This document shows, one piece after another, positions 22,855 through 36,600 of a stretch of DNA of 64,000 bases. Position 1 is the first letter of the stretch. Each line of letters starts with the position of its first letter. A program made the position numbers and the translations under genes. Under the pieces are notes generated by a model, which ran no database searches, was not told the origin of the DNA, and saw only the letters and a list, made by a program, of their open reading frames with translations. This DNA comes from Zeugodacus cucurbitae (lineage: Eukaryota; Arthropoda; Insecta; Diptera; Tephritidae). Location of the stretch: contig NC_071667.1 of the NCBI RefSeq assembly GCF_028554725.1, forward strand, positions 56,041,501 through 56,105,500, in the 5' to 3' direction.

Positions 22855-24315
22855 GTGGCATTTAAATTGACTATACAAATCATATAAATAATAGTATAAA
22901 GTTGTGCTGAAACTCAAGAGTTTGTACTTATTAGGGTCAGAATATTACCTAGAACAATCTGCTGATAATGAAAATATCGACAAAATATTTAATTTCTCTT
23001 TTCATTTCTGAAAGTGGACGGAACTATATATCACATATTCCCACATCGGACTAGATAATAATTATCTGCTAAACTCAAATTAGTATTTAGGCTTCTACCA
23101 TAATGATATAAGGTTATTAAAAGGATCATCACGATCAAGAACCTCTGAGTTTTGCAATTGTCTGCTCAGAGGCAACTTCTGTTAGCCTTTTAATTTTTAA
23201 TTTTATTTTTTTAATACCACAATTCGAGCTTCCCTGGTTAACACCCACAATATACAGAGCATAAATGAGGCACCCAACCTTCAGCCATCAGCTACAACAT
23301 AAAATTATATCATTAAACACCATGGATACAAACACCCACAATGACCATACGCTGTAAAACAGTTAGTGAAGGAGTGATTACAGTCGATACTTGCGCTGAT
23401 GGTCGACTATTGAGCCACATATTTTCCATACACCTAGTGATACCTGACACGCTCTCTCAATCTCGATGCGCCTGAGCATGAAATGGATGGGCTCTATTTA
23501 CAGTTACCGCAATCAACATTCAACATCCAACATGCAAATAAGTATAGTGGCACTCGTACAAATCCAGGTATGCACTGCCAATACACCAATACAAACATAC
23601 AAACGCTTTCATACAATGCGAGTCAATTTTTGTAGTGGCACTTATATTACACACCTCTTCCGCTACAAGTTGGCGCTGCTACAATATTTGCCGTTTTCTG
23701 TTATTATTCCATACTTTTTCCGCCTTTTTGATATACATATATGTGATATACACACAGACACATGCACATAAAGGCAATTGAACTCTTTGGCTGGTAATCG
23801 CACTCTGCCTTATGGCGAACGCGCCTATGCCGCTTCGAATGGCAGCAGCGATGGTCGCGGTGTGTAGCGCGGCGCTTGTTGTTGGACTACACTCCTCCAA
23901 CTGCACTCGCACTAACTAAAAACATTTTCCAATACATTAATCGTAAAAAGTGCATTCAATCGGATTTTTTCGCGCGATTTCAAGCGATAAACACAGAAAG
24001 CAAAGTGAAGTGAAGCGTCAAAGGCTCACATGTGATTGTCGATGTAGAGCGCGCCATCTAGTGTAGGTGTGTTTGTGTGGAGATATATGTATGTATAATT
24101 GTTGAACCTGTAGGTGGAGCGATCAGTTCTGGTATAGTTCGGTACTAGTTTGGTATGTGTTTAATGGCAAAAGAGATAATTAATGCTGAAATAACCTATA
24201 TTTTGTTTGGAAAGCTATTAAGTAAGTAAGTTAGTAACTTAATATTTATCGAATATGCTTTCATCATTTGATTCGATAACAGTTTAAGTTAAATTATGTT
24301 AGGATAAGTTAAGTT
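22855..24315. other. non-coding stretch
   Basis: AT-rich with CA-rich words at 23560-23770 and a more GC-balanced patch at 23780-24060. Short frames at 23466-23771 and 23679-23912 have no recognised domain. Nothing can be named with confidence. Confidence 0.5.
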
Positions 24316-25530
24316 GGAGGATGGAGTCATATGTAGAAGTTCACGTAATAGAGAAAAATTTCTGACTGCCATTCACTTGGGAGTGGCCAGGAACGATTCT
24401 CTTGCATGTGGCTCAAGCAGCTCACGACTTCCGATCTTAGACCAATTATCCTCTGGGTAGACAACAGACATCCGTTTGGAAGCGAGCTAAAGTGAGAAGG
24501 CGAATCCCACTTATGCGGCTGTGCGTAGAGTTTGGGACCCTTTACATAAAAACGAATAACCAATGAATAGGAAGTCTATCGAGCGTGCTTTGTGAAAGAC
24601 TAAAGCCCCCGTCAACAAACTGATTGGACCTTATCAGTGTGGCTTTAGACCTGGAAAATCAACAACTGACCAGATTTTCACCATGCGCCAAATTGGAGAA
24701 GACCCGTGAAAAGAGGATCGCCACACACCATCTATTTTTCGACTTTAGAGCTGCTTTCGACGTCTGAATTTGGTATCCCCGCAAAACTAATACGGCTGTG
24801 TAAGCTGACGTTGAGCAACACTAAAAGCTCCGTCAGGATCGGGAAGGATCTCTTCGAGCCGTTCGATGCCAAACGAGGTTTCAGACAAGGTGACTCGCTA
24901 TCCTGTGACTTCTTTAACCTGATGCTGGAAAAAATAGTTCGAGCCGCAGAGCTAAACAGAGAAGGTACAATTTTTTAGAAGAGTGTACAGCTACTGGCGT
25001 ACGCCGATGATATCGTTATCATTGGAAGCAAGACCCGCGCCGTTAGTTCTGCTTTTTCCCGCCTGGATAAGGAAGCGAAGCGAATGGGTCTGGTGGTGAA
25101 CGAGGACAAGACGAAATATCTCCTTTCATCAAACAAACAGTCAGCGCATTCGCGTCTTGGCTCCCATGTCACTGTTGAGAGTCATAACTTTGAAGTTGTA
25201 GATAATTTCGTATACCTGGGCACCAGCATCAACATCGATAATAATGTCAACGCAGAATCACTCTTGCCAACAGGTGCTACTATGGACTGAATAGGCAATT
25301 GAAAAGTAAAGTCCTCTCTCGGCGAACCAAAATCAAACTCTACAAGTCGCTTATCATTCCCGTCCTGCTTTATGGTCAGAAGCTTGGACGATGTCAACAT
25401 CAGATGAGACGACACGAGGAGTTTTCGAGAGAAAGGTTTTGCGGAAGATTTATAGTCCCTTAAACATTGGCAACGGCGAATACCGCAGAAGACGGAATGA
25501 TGAGCTGTATGTGTTGTTTTCTCAAATAGG
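24316..25530 (+). mobile_element. RTE retrotransposon, internally deleted and 3' truncated, copy 3
   Basis: Starts GGAGGATGGAGTCATATGTAG and follows the 5' region of the copy at 22.1-22.8 kb (inverted) for about 258 bp. At about 24574 it jumps into the middle of the RT domain. It ends inside the WNDEL block near 25525, without an AAG tail. No duplication was found at its ends. Together with the 22-kb copy it forms an imperfect inverted pair about 1.5 kb apart. Confidence 0.75.
24574..25525 (+). pseudogene. RTE reverse transcriptase core, copy 3, with YADD
   Basis: Frame-broken RT domain in order: [29 protein letters not shown], a damaged HLFFDFRAAFD block, FGIPAKLIRLCKLTLSN, GFRQGDSLSCDFFNLMLEKI, LLAYADDIVIIGS (about 24990-25030, the catalytic YADD), GLVVNEDKTKYLL and YLGTSI. 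Small deletions and a stop before the YADD block break it into frames 24706-24978 and 25084-25290. A deletion after YLGTSIN removes the [10 protein letters not shown] block. It is the only RTE copy in the window that keeps the active-site aspartates, but it has stops and no endonuclease. Confidence 0.88.
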
Positions 25531-27265
25531 CGAGGTCATTACGGTGAAATGAAACGGTGTTATTGGATGCTGTTGGGTTGGAGAAAAATTCGGTTCTTTT
25601 TCGGTAACGTATACCCAATCCTTGTGAAAGGATATGACTGTTAAGTCACAGGATTGGCCTGCTTTTGATGTTCTTGAAGAGAGCTACATAAATGAGATGC
25701 ATTTTTTATGTTCTTGAAAGTATTTTATTACCCATGCTTGACTAGAATAATTTTCTAAAAACTTCTAAGAGAGAGAGAGAGGGAGTATAAGAGAGAAACA
25801 AAGGTTGCAATAGATGTTCCAATGATGCCTCTTTTATACTACAGTTTTCTTAATAATCGTGCCGAAGTCATAAGAGCTGAAAACTGATAGTCTTCGCAGC
25901 AATAAGTCGATATGGTTTAATTTTTGTTCAGGTAACCAAGGTAGCGTATCCCAGGAAGATCCATACCGGTTTGGTGGTACGAATTATACGATGTGGTATT
26001 AGATTACTTCAGAACAGAGCTAAACTACTGTTATTACTGCACGTTTATCTCCATTTTAGTACCAGTTAATACTGAATTCAGCTTTAAAATCTCGCTGAAG
26101 TTTCAGCGCCATATTCCGGTTTGAACTGAATGAAACACTTCAGCCTCACTCGTATTAGTGTTGTTGGACAAACACCACATACACTTCAGTGTATTTCTAT
26201 AGCCACATTGCTAATAATACATATATGTATATGTGCATACCGCCACAATTGTTGCTACTGTTGCTGTGGCAATTGTCTCGCTCATTGTTGCTGCGTGCCA
26301 TACATTGTCAGTTGGTGCTAACTCGCGTTTTATTGCGACACAAAAATTGTACAAATATTCCATTCAAGTCTACATGTACATATGTGTATTCCATGAAATT
26401 GCTACAAAAACATACTCAACAACAACAACAACAATAACGGAAAAATTTCATGATTTTTTTTTCAACTACTTTTCTACGTTTTATTACAGTCGGTGATTTT
26501 GATTGTTTTTATTGTTGTCACTGCAACAGCGCATTGGTAAATGGCGTTCAATTTAGTTGACAGCAATTTGATGTGACTATAAAAAAATCGCTTACACACA
26601 CAGTCGTCGCTACAATCGTTCCGTTTTTCTATATTGGTGCATGTGGTATGTGGCATGTGGCACGTTGCATGTTGCCGGTTCGTATGTAGTAAATAAAGTG
26701 TTTAAAGAATTGTTTAAGTGACAATTATTTAAGTTTTTTGTCACTCTACCATTGAGTGCCACAGATTTAAATGGTATAAGTGGCTTTCACTTCACTGAAT
26801 TATTTATTGATTTGCAGCAATTTGATGCGCAAAACGTTCGATCTGTGTGCGTGGTAAATTAATCGCAGCTATGTGTGTAAAGAAGTTAATTCCGTTTTAA
26901 ACGTTTAACCATTCACTTTATTGATGTAATTTTTGCACATTTACTCTCGATTTAATTCATTTTACATTTAATTTGTGCGAAATTTTAGCGAATGGAATTT
27001 TTCTTATAACAATTGCAATTGATTGATTGACATTCTTTATGCATTTGGAGTATTTGCTTTATAATTTTTGGGTGATAGATCTGGCTTTATCTTTGTGATA
27101 AGAAGTGTTAGGTAGTTGTGAATTTTAGAAAACCAATATAGTCTTGATTAGCTTAGTTTTCCATACTGAGAACGGCTAGTGGAGCAGTTATCTCCAACGG
27201 TGGGCCATCAGAAGAAAAGAAAAATAATAAAGTAATATGTCGGAACTATGGTGCTCTCTACCTAT

Positions 27266-27269
<4 letters not shown>
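25531..27269. other. non-coding stretch with small microsatellites
   Basis: GA run at 25768-25781 and CAA/ACA runs near 26410-26440. Short hydrophobic frames at 26130-26496 are compositional. No gene, RNA or transposon end recognised. Confidence 0.5.

Positions 27270-27306
<37 letters not shown>
27270..27306. repeat. (TC)n microsatellite, 37 bp
   Basis: Uninterrupted TC/CT dinucleotide run of about 18 units, the longest perfect dinucleotide microsatellite in the window. Confidence 0.97.
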
Positions 27307-27308
<2 letters not shown>

Positions 27309-27782
27309 GAAAAGTTAAAATTTACAGAAATTACCTTCAAAGTGGTGGAAAATCTTATCAAAACACATATTGCTCAATGCTGGTGATATATTATACATGT
27401 GTGGAGTATATATTTGATACAATATCCACGTGTGGATTATGGAGAATACCAGCCGTTAGTTGTGGTTAAAACCCGGCATGGGATAATGAAATTAAAATCA
27501 CCTGGTTAATGTAAATTAATTTCAGCGTCTATAAGCAATATCTATATTAAACCGGAAATAAGGGATTGTCTAATCATTCTTTAATAAATCAACTGAGATT
27601 TAAAGAGAGTTAATATTTTGAGAAACTAGAAGAAATCTCTAGTAGAATATTTTAAACCAAATGAAAGTTGTAAGACCATTAAACCGATCACATTTACACC
27701 GATTAGAGGCAAATGGGAACCAGACACAAGCCCCTTTAAGGGGTTACATCTAGAAAGAATTTTCAAAACCTTGAAAAAAAAC

Positions 27783-28722
27783 CGCCACCAAAATGGCGAA
27801 AACCGATAACCTATACAGTGTCATAACTAAGCCATAAATAAAGTTATGAACATAAAATTTGGAACATAGGATCGCATTAGGGAAGGGCACATTTTGATGT
27901 AATTTTTTTTTGAAAAGTGGGCGTGACCCCGACCCCAAATAGGTTTTAACTCGCAAACTAATAAAGCTCAAAACAGTCCAAAAATGAAAGAAATCGGATA
28001 ATAACCACGCCCACCTCCCATACAAAGGTTATGTTGAAAATGACTAAAAGTGCGTTAACTCACTAAAGAAAAACGTCAGAAACACTAAATTTTACAGCAG
28101 AAATATCAGAAAGAAGCTACAGTGAGATTTTTGCACAAAATGGAAAAAGGGCGTGGCGTCGCCCACTTATGGGTCAAAAACAATATCTCAAGAACTACTC
28201 GACCGATTTCAATGAAATTCGGTATATAACACTTTCTTGACGCCCTGATGACACGGGTGATATGGGCGAAATCGGTTCACAACCACGCCTACTTCTCATA
28301 GAACTCAATTTTGAATTCTTCTGATTCGTTCACTTTATAATATATACATTAGGAACCAATAAAGATAGCGAAATAAAACTTTACACAAATACTGTATTTG
28401 AGCTGTGACATCACATTCCCTCCAAATTTTTTTCTTATAACAGTTTGTCTCTGTACCAAAAATGGTTAAAATCGGGTCATAACTTCCACCTGATCCCATA
28501 TACCTAATTATAAATAATAGAAAATTAAGTGAGCGTATAGTCTTCGATATATTGTATCTTGGTGGTGAAAACGAGTGAAATCGTGAAACCTCAGTCCCCA
28601 TATATTAATTATGATGATTTTCGTTATTTTATTGAACTTTATGCCGAATTATGGGTGGAACTGTGTTATTTTTATAAAATTACATCAATAAATTGCTAGA
28701 GTATAAAATGTTCCTTACTTGT
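27783..28722 (+). mobile_element. DINE-1-like Helentron, copy D (5' truncated)
   Basis: Begins inside the element at the CCACCAAAATGGCGAAAACC block, lacking the 5' hairpin and the GTCC microsatellite. It runs to a damaged 3' end (GCTAGAGTATAAAATGTTCC...TTACTTGTT) in which the terminal stem-loop is lost. Its 3' half (GGAACCAATAAAGATAGCG and neighbours) places it in subfamily 2 with E, F, G and H. More diverged than A, B or I. Confidence 0.82.
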
Positions 28723-30404
28723 TTTATTTCATTTTCATTCAAGGAACACTCTGAAAATGTCGTGTCAATCCTCTGGTTATTTTTGAAGTTACACATATAA
28801 TTATAACGACGATTCAGAGCATTTGAAAGTAGGTCGGTGTGGCGCCTCGTTTTTCTCAAAATACTGTGTGTGAAAGTAGGTGACCAAGATTTATCGGGAG
28901 TGGCTGAACCGATTAGTCTCAAAGGAAGTGTTCCCGGAGATCTGCTGTAGCAGCTTCAAAAACAGTTATTTTTGCAATTAAAAAATTATTCAGTGCTCTT
29001 CAAAGTTATCATAATATGTGTACAAATTACAACTTATTATAATAAATTTAAAAGTTTTCTCAGGAAAAATATTTGAAAAAACCAATTTTTTTCCTTTTTT
29101 CCTTAAAAGCCTCTTACCTAAATTATGCTTAAAACTGTAGCTGTAATTAGTCTACATAGTCTGTAAAATTTTTCATAGGGCGTTTGTCTTTGAGATGTCA
29201 CTCTAGAAAATAGAGAAGGAGACTGGTGGCAGAATACAGCGACCTCACTGTGGCCGATTAACCACTATAAGATTATTTCTATTACTGTTCGGTATTTCGG
29301 GACTGCGGCTAGACCTGTAAGATATCTGGTCTCTCCATGAAGATAATTAAAAATTGAAACTCCGGATCATTTTAAAAGTTCTTAAAATCATTGACGTCTG
29401 AGAGTACTTTGGTATCAGTTAAGCGAATAGGACAGACTTTAAGACAAAATTGCAAACCCATAATTGCGATCGAAAGTTAAAGTTGAGTGAACACTAAATC
29501 ATAAGATCTCTATGGTGTAGTAGGAGACCAAGAAATTTCTATAACATATATACCCATTAGTGGTCTTTATATTTAAGTAGCAAACCAAAACACACAAAAC
29601 ATAAACCGCATTGCAATAAAGTGCATGCTAATATCACTGTGTTACCTACCACTGCACGTCTTCAACGCGAACGAGGGTTTCCTTCTTTACGGCACGTTTC
29701 AAAGCACCTGCAGCACATGTGCGCCTAAAATTATGTTGTGAAAATTTTACTTTTAGTATGCATAACCATTTTACAATATGAATTTTTTATGCAGCCAATT
29801 TGTGCGATACACTAGCCTACACACACACATACACCCATTAAAATAGATGTGACCTACCGCACACACAAGTGCCGGCACATAAAAGTTAATATGCAGTATG
29901 CATGTAGACACCGTAGATTCCGTCGCACAACAAGTCGTTTGCGGTCAGCTAAGTAAAGCTTGGTAATTTTTAACTATGCATATGTTGTAGCGGAGAATTG
30001 CCGGTGTTAACAGCGTAACAGGCAGTCGGTCGTACATGTGGTATGAGTAACATGTGGTGCGCTTTTAGGCGTTGCACCTAACCTGCACTTTGTGTTGGTA
30101 CTGCATTCAGCTTTATAAAGTTTTAATAAATATCCAAAACGTGTTGGAATAGTAAATTGTGAAATCATATATACACACGTGTGTCATGCAAAGTGGAATT
30201 GCTTGAGTTTATAAATACTTTAGTGACCTGTGTCGGAACTTATGTGGCTCATATACTTGGTTGTTGAACTCTTTCGCAAGTTTTGCTTGCGTGAATCAAC
30301 TAGTTTTTAAGCGTAAACATAATATTAAAAAAATGTAGAAATTGGTTTAATACTATTTAAATGAGCCTGATTTAAGGTGATATTATGTTGTCAAACTCCG
30401 CTCT
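28723..30404. other. non-coding stretch, nothing recognised
   Basis: An 80-codon minus-strand frame (28680-28922), overlapping the DINE D edge, has no recognised domain. Otherwise AT-rich with CA runs near 29820. Confidence 0.5.
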
Positions 30405-31290
30405 TCTGCTCTCTATTCAACGCTTTATAAAAAGTGTTACAATGATCGCATTTAGTTCAAATATGCGCCGTTTCGTTCGATAATCTGTTTCCATCTAGAC
30501 GACAACTTCATAAAACCCCCCTCGTAGAAGCCCCCCTCCTGATTTGCGAAGAACTCGGACAACCTCTTTTCACAAGCCTCTTTTGAGTTCAACTTTACAC
30601 CACCAAGGGCATTTGCCCTGGACAGGAGCAGGTGGTAATCACTTGGCGCTATGTCCGGGCTATATGGTGGATGCGATAAAACCTCCCATCCGAGCTCCCG
30701 TAGCTTCTGACAAGTCATCAATGAAGTGTGTGGTCTGGCGTTGTCCTGGTGGAATACTACGTCCTTCCTGTTGGCCAATTCTGAACGCTTCTGGCCAATC
30801 GCCTGCTTCAAGCGGTCCAGATGTTCGCAGTAGATCGTAGAATAAGGCGTCTGGCCATATGGGAGCAGCTCATAGCTTCCAATCCCACCAAACACACAGC
30901 AAAACCTTCTTGGCTGTCAATCCCGGCTTGGTCACAGTTTGGGACAATTCACCGGCCTTCGACCACGATCGCTTTCGCTTGATATTGTCGTATGTGATCC
31001 ATTTTTCGTCGTCAGTCACCATCCGCTTCAAAAATGTGTCGAGTTCGTTCCGTTTCAGCAGCATATCACAGGCGTTGATTCGGCCCAGAAGGTTTTTTTG
31101 TGTATACAGCCTTCCGCAGATGGTTTAAAATGGTTTGGTGACTAACTCCCATCTCCTGGGCGATGTCACGAGATGCCTCATACCGGTCTAACTCGATGTT
31201 TTCAATGATTTGATCAGGATTCGTCGTCGCAGGTCTTGCGCCGGCCGATTTATCCATGGCGTCGTTTTCACACGCTCTGAATGGTTGACA
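30405..31290 (-). pseudogene. mariner transposase, copy 1, N-terminus lost
   Basis: D,D34D mariner transposase on the minus strand. It keeps, in order, a helix-turn-helix piece (ASRDIAQEMGVSHQTILNHL), the first catalytic Asp (VTDDEKWITYDN), VLLCVWWDW, the second Asp (VFHQDNARPHTS), HPPYSPDIAPSDYHL with the third Asp, and the end WKQIIERNGAYLN. Two small deletions relative to the 36.6-kb copy break the frame. One is about 38 bp near 31090 and removes the WVPHEL region; the other is 11 bp near 30873 after CVWWDWK. The first ~50 residues are gone. All three catalytic aspartates survive, but the gene is dead. I could not identify TIRs. Confidence 0.9.
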
Positions 31291-33781
31291 AGTCGGAAGG
31301 GACAACCAAATATATTATTAAAAAATTAATAAAGAAAAAATAAAAAAAATATCCATACACCTTGAGGCATTTAAATCTGATCTATACTGATCTACTGAAA
31401 CACTTACTTAGTTGAAATTATTTTGAATCTGCTGTCATACTGTGTTACTGGGATTCGCTTTAATAATTTACATTTTCCACAGAAAAAACGTGAACCCACT
31501 TTAATCGCTGACAATCAAAGGGTAGAAAAACGGGCAGCTAAGCGCAGCTGTATGCCACCATCGTGTGTATGTATTGGTGGCGAAGATTTATGTGCACATT
31601 TTTAAGGTCACGTTTAAGGCAAAGCGGAATTGTGTGTAAAAGAATATACCGAAATCATTTTTAAGCGAATTTTTTGTAGCAATTCGCCACAGCTTTTTTT
31701 TGCTTTGTGCCAAAAGTGCACAAATGATGGTCGCTTGGGCACGCACAGCTGTTGGCTGCCAAGCAGTGCTTAGAATGGCGGCGTTGACTGACCGTCACAC
31801 TATGTAACCACAAAACAAGTTCACGTTGAAAAGGAAAAATGCGCGAGCGCGCGCTAACAGCAAAATGTAAAATTTATTGAAGAAAGGCATACAAGCAACC
31901 AGCCAGCTACCAGAAAAAGAATACATGCAAAGCCGGTGTGCGCCATGTGTTGGCAGCATATAAAAATAAATAAAAAATTGCTGGCAAGAAAATTGTTACA
32001 ATCTGTAGCTGTGGTTGACATGCCATTTAACATGGCGCGCTTGTGCGCTCACTCATCCTGACACTCCTTCAACTCAGCGCTCAGCCGGCACCGACGCGAC
32101 ACCACGCCGTCACTCACTCGAACACCCACTTAACCCACTGCCGCACACTTGCTTGCATGCGAGCTTTCACTCACAACCCGTTTGCTTACTCGACAAGGTA
32201 CCAAATCCACAGAAAGTCGAAGACCAAGGAGGAGAAGTAGGAGGAATGAAAAACCCAAAATCGTTTTAAAAAATTCAAAGCCAACAAATCGCGCACTTCA
32301 CCCTCCGTCACGCGCGTTGCAAGTGCAACTTAATTTCAATATAAATAAATCTTGTTCGTGCCGTTTAACTCTAAGTCGCTGAGTCGCCGCTCTGTCTCTC
32401 CATCTGGCAATGCCACCCAGCATGCCTTCAATCATGCTTTCGTTTTTCACTTGTTTCGTTGTTGTTGCTTCTGCTTGTTTCGCTGTTTCGCCATTTCGCC
32501 AGCGTCCATTTTTCATAGCGCTTGTTTCCTCGATCGCCCTACTTATAAAATTCCGTACTTTGTACCTTGTCTGTTAACAGCAAACAGCGCCGCGCTGCAG
32601 TTGGCCTGGTCGTTGCGATAACTTGTAGCCTTGTAGTTGTTACCTACTTCCAAACACAAGCTCATACACACACATACATGTACGTTGTTGCGTTGTGTCC
32701 TTTTGTTATGCAGCTTGTTTGACAATTACGCCTTTGGGATGAGCGCGCGCGCGCTGCTGTTCGCCAATCTAGGTGAGGAGTGTGCGCGGCGTGTGTGTGC
32801 GGAGCGCTGTTGGTTTTGCAGTTAGCCGGGGTCATGCCATGTTTGCAGGCAGCACTTTTCCGGTTGTTGCCGTTAGTTGGCTGGCCAGCGCTCAGTTTCC
32901 GTCCGTCGTTCACTACAATTTTCTTGCAGCGACGCTCATCGGTTTTGTCCTCTCGCGCTGGCTTTTGCTTTCAATGTCTGCCATTTTTTCGTTGCTACGA
33001 GTACTACATATGTAGTTCGGTATCAGCGATCAGGCGATTTTTTTTTTGCCAGCTCTCTGTAATACTGTGGCTGTCTCAATTTAAGCTACATATGTCCTGC
33101 TTAAACTGATATTTTTTATTGAGCAAGAGATTAAGGGAATACAGCAAACAAAATACAGTTGAGGCACAATCTTTCGTCTTGGGAGGGGGTTAATTGTCAG
33201 TTCTCTTAAATATTACTATTAAAGATATTTGATATTTTTATGGACTTCTATCTAAAATTTAAATGGAGAGGTTTTGAAAGCCAGCAAGCACGTAAGTGAT
33301 GTAGTTAAGTACCTTTATGACCATTTAAATAAATATCTTCAAATCTTCTGCTTACTTTGGTTGAAGACTAGTTCATGGCATTAACACATCTTATGTGAAA
33401 ATGTATCATCAGTTGTCAAGAACTCGTCACTCATCCGAACCTAATTGGAAAGTTGCTTGCTTTGAAAATTTTAAGACGACATGAGATACTGTGTGATGTG
33501 ATCTGGAGCAACTGCTCTATTTAGAAAATCATGGTTGTGGTTGAGGAAGTAGCAAAAGGCGCGCTACCAGAAGGCTGCAGCGCAATTATTTATCCACACA
33601 AAGTATTAACCCATAAATTTGTTCCATTCAAATGAATCCAAAGCTGATGCATAAATCACTAGAAAATATGTCGAAAGAAATTTTCAACGAATAAACACGA
33701 CTATGGATCAAGATGTCGATATCTAAGAAATTATAATTAAGAATGCTTTTTGTTTCCAAGACTTAAAAAAATATATACTAC
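31291..33781. other. non-coding stretch with a GC-rich possible promoter or exon patch
   Basis: AT-rich to about 31990. From 32030 to 33010 it is GC-richer, with GCGCGCGCGC at 32741-32752 and TTG/CTT runs. On the minus strand 33010-32290 has the purine-rich, CAACAAC-bearing look of a fly untranslated exon, with a 72-codon frame (32516-32298). No domain recognised. From 33060 to 33781 nothing seen. Confidence 0.35.
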
Positions 33782-34540
33782 AACAAGTATGGAAAGGCTA
33801 AGTTCGGGTGCAGCCGAACATTTTATACTCTCGCAATTTATGGCTATATTTTTATTAAGATAACACACAATTTGACTCAGATATTCGGCAAATACATATA
33901 TAGTATAAAGTCCATTGAATGTTGGAAACCCCGATTTTAACCATTTCTGGTACAGAGACACACTAAGATTTCCTCTGAATTAAATTAAGATATCTCAGAG
34001 ATTTACCAACAAATTTGGTGAAAAATTACCCTAAACCACTGAGTTCTTCATATTCGATATCCGGGGCATTGAAAAGTTATAGTCCGATTTCAACAAATTT
34101 TTCACAAGTGATGTCACAGATCATGTACCCTATGGGCGCTAGAGTATTTGTGCAAAGTTTTATTTCGCTATCTTCATTGGTTCCTTATGTATATATTATA
34201 AAGTGAAGTAATAAGATGGAATTCAAAATATGGGACGTTGTCGTTGTTGTGAACCGATTTCAGCCATTTCCACACGTGTCATCAGGGTGTCAAGAAAATA
34301 TTATGTACCGAATTTCATTGAAATTTGCCGAGTAGTTCCAGATATATGGTTTTTGACTCATAAGTGGACGATGGCACGCCCATTTTCCATTTTGTAAAAA
34401 AATCTGAGTGCAGCTTTTCTCTAATGAAAAACATTACTAAACAAAAAAACACTAAATTTTACGTTTAGTAATTTTCAACCTAACCTTTGTACCCTGATCA
34501 CTTTGGTATATATTACTGTATATCTAAGTCGTTTAGTTTT
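33782..34540 (-). mobile_element. DINE-1-like Helentron, copy E (internal deletion)
   Basis: The 3' terminus and stem-loop (33802-33819) lie at the low side, and the subfamily-2 body continues to the CAACCTAACCTTTGTA block near 34490. There it jumps to CCCTGATCACTTTGGTATAT, skipping several hundred bases including the GTCC microsatellite. It ends in the GTTTAGTTTT block without the 5' hairpin. The jump was found by comparison with copies F and H. Confidence 0.82.
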
Positions 34541-36600
34541 AGTTTTATCACCAAGCCATCCATTTTAATAATTGTGTTATGAATGATGGTATTTTCCGTA
34601 ACCGGAAACTTAGAGTCAACTATTTCTAGTGAGCAACATTGTTTCCAATGAAGGACTGTATTCTTTCACAGTTGATCCATTAAAGCAACACTTTCCACAT
34701 GAGTCGAAGAAGAATCGCAAAAAGAAAATCCTGCCAGTGAAGCATAAACAAAAAATCATGATAATGCCTCCTGTAATCACATCTAGAGACAAAATTAATA
34801 TATGTGCTACAGCAATGCGCTTGGGACCAAAGAAAACATTACTGTAGAAACTAACGGCCGAAATTCTTTCTTACTAAACTTTTACAGCAAAGAATCACCA
34901 CATAACTAAATTTAGTAATGACTAAATGTAAGAATCCAAACGTAACTGAATATCTTCCATACAGATGACGAACTTGGTCAAAAACTGATTGCCAGTGTTC
35001 TAGATACCTTCCAAATAATGACTTCAGTTTAGTGTAAAAATAGGTAGAAGACTATTTAGACTACCTTGAAATTGATAAATGACGGATTAAGAATCCTCTC
35101 AAATAAATCTCAACATCTGTCTTCCTAAAGACTAACGCTTGAACAAAGTCAAATGTGCCGTGATAAAAGACTATAATGTGACTGATTCATTACAATATTT
35201 AAATAAATATTATACAACCTTAATCAGAGAAAATTCTCAACATTTTAAACATTAGCAAGTATAATCGAAAAAAACTGCGGCGTTCCTCAACTTAAAATTA
35301 TGCATGCAAAGAGACAGAAGTAATCCACGGCATAATTTTCCTCTGCGATTCTCTTACAATCATCATATACAGATATGTGTTACACATACCACTTATGCAT
35401 TTGAGGACATGTATAACTGTAAGCTAAAAGACAACGAGCACATCTTTCGACCAATGCGGCAGCTGTTAAGCCTACCGGTGGCACATTATTTATCAGCTCC
35501 AAAATTATTATGTTGAAAGTGAGCTCAAGCGGGGTTAAAGTGTGATATTTTATGGCTTTACGAGGCAACGTAAGGTAATACCGGCAGAAATGTATATAAA
35601 GGCGTAGGTCGGCTACTACTGCAACTAATTCACTATCTTTATTGGTGTTGTTGGGTCATTTGATAACGTTTTAGATGTAGATATTACTCACATATACATA
35701 TATGAAAATTTTATTTCTGATTTTGACAAAGAAAAATTGAGAAAAATATGTACAAATCTCTTTATGGATATGTGTAAATGTTAGTAGCGGAAAAAATGTG
35801 TCATTCATTTTATCTTGGAAATATTTTAATTTAAAAATTTTGTAAATCCTTAAAAATTACACAGGTTATCAAAAGACCAAACAGATTGTTATTCATTAGA
35901 TTAATTTTATAGTGGATTATATATGGATGATTATATGAAATAAATTTTAAAATATGATAAAAGCAGAATTAGCATATTCGAATAGAAAAAGTAAAAACAC
36001 AAATTCAAATAATACTAAATTTCATAAATATGGAAAAAAGAAATCTAAAAATATCTGTTGAAGGTCTCAATATCTTCAATTGAGCCTTAAACAGAGTGCT
36101 ATTACTCAGTTCTTCTCAGACTGTGTACTTTTAAGGTTCCCTGCACGGTTTTTAATGTAAGCAAAATAAATAACTGGTTAAAAGATTTCACCTTAGTAGT
36201 AAAATGTGGAAAGTATTACCGATAGACCAACAAAACTAAGAGCGATTGGATTGAATTTCCTTTGTCTTAATTAGCTCATTAATTGCCTTTTCAAATTTTA
36301 TATAATATATAAAAAATTACAATTACCTGTTTTAAGAACGCTATTCTCACAGTTACAGAGAGATTACATCAAATGGATTATTAGAACCTAAAATTAATCA
36401 ACAAATAAATATCAATACTTCTATCGTATCTATAGTATCTATCTATAAGAGTAAGAAGACGTCATCAAGGTAAACATATATAATATTTGCTATACAAATT
36501 TTACAGGTTCTCAGTTCTAAATTATAAAATTTTAATTGCCCAACCCTAGTAAAGGCTGGTGATAAAAAGCAATTTCTTTCTCAACAATTATAGCCTTTCC
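34541..36600. other. AT-rich non-coding stretch
   Basis: A 72-codon Lys-rich frame at 34629-34847 has no recognised domain. A TATATAAAGG box-like word lies at 35593-35602. From 35640 to 36600 the sequence is very AT-rich. No transposon ends found. Confidence 0.5.

Noticed and set aside
35593..35635. TATATAAAGG with a TTCACT word downstream
   Set aside because: Spacing also about 37 bases, in AT-rich DNA where such words are common; no open frame follows.
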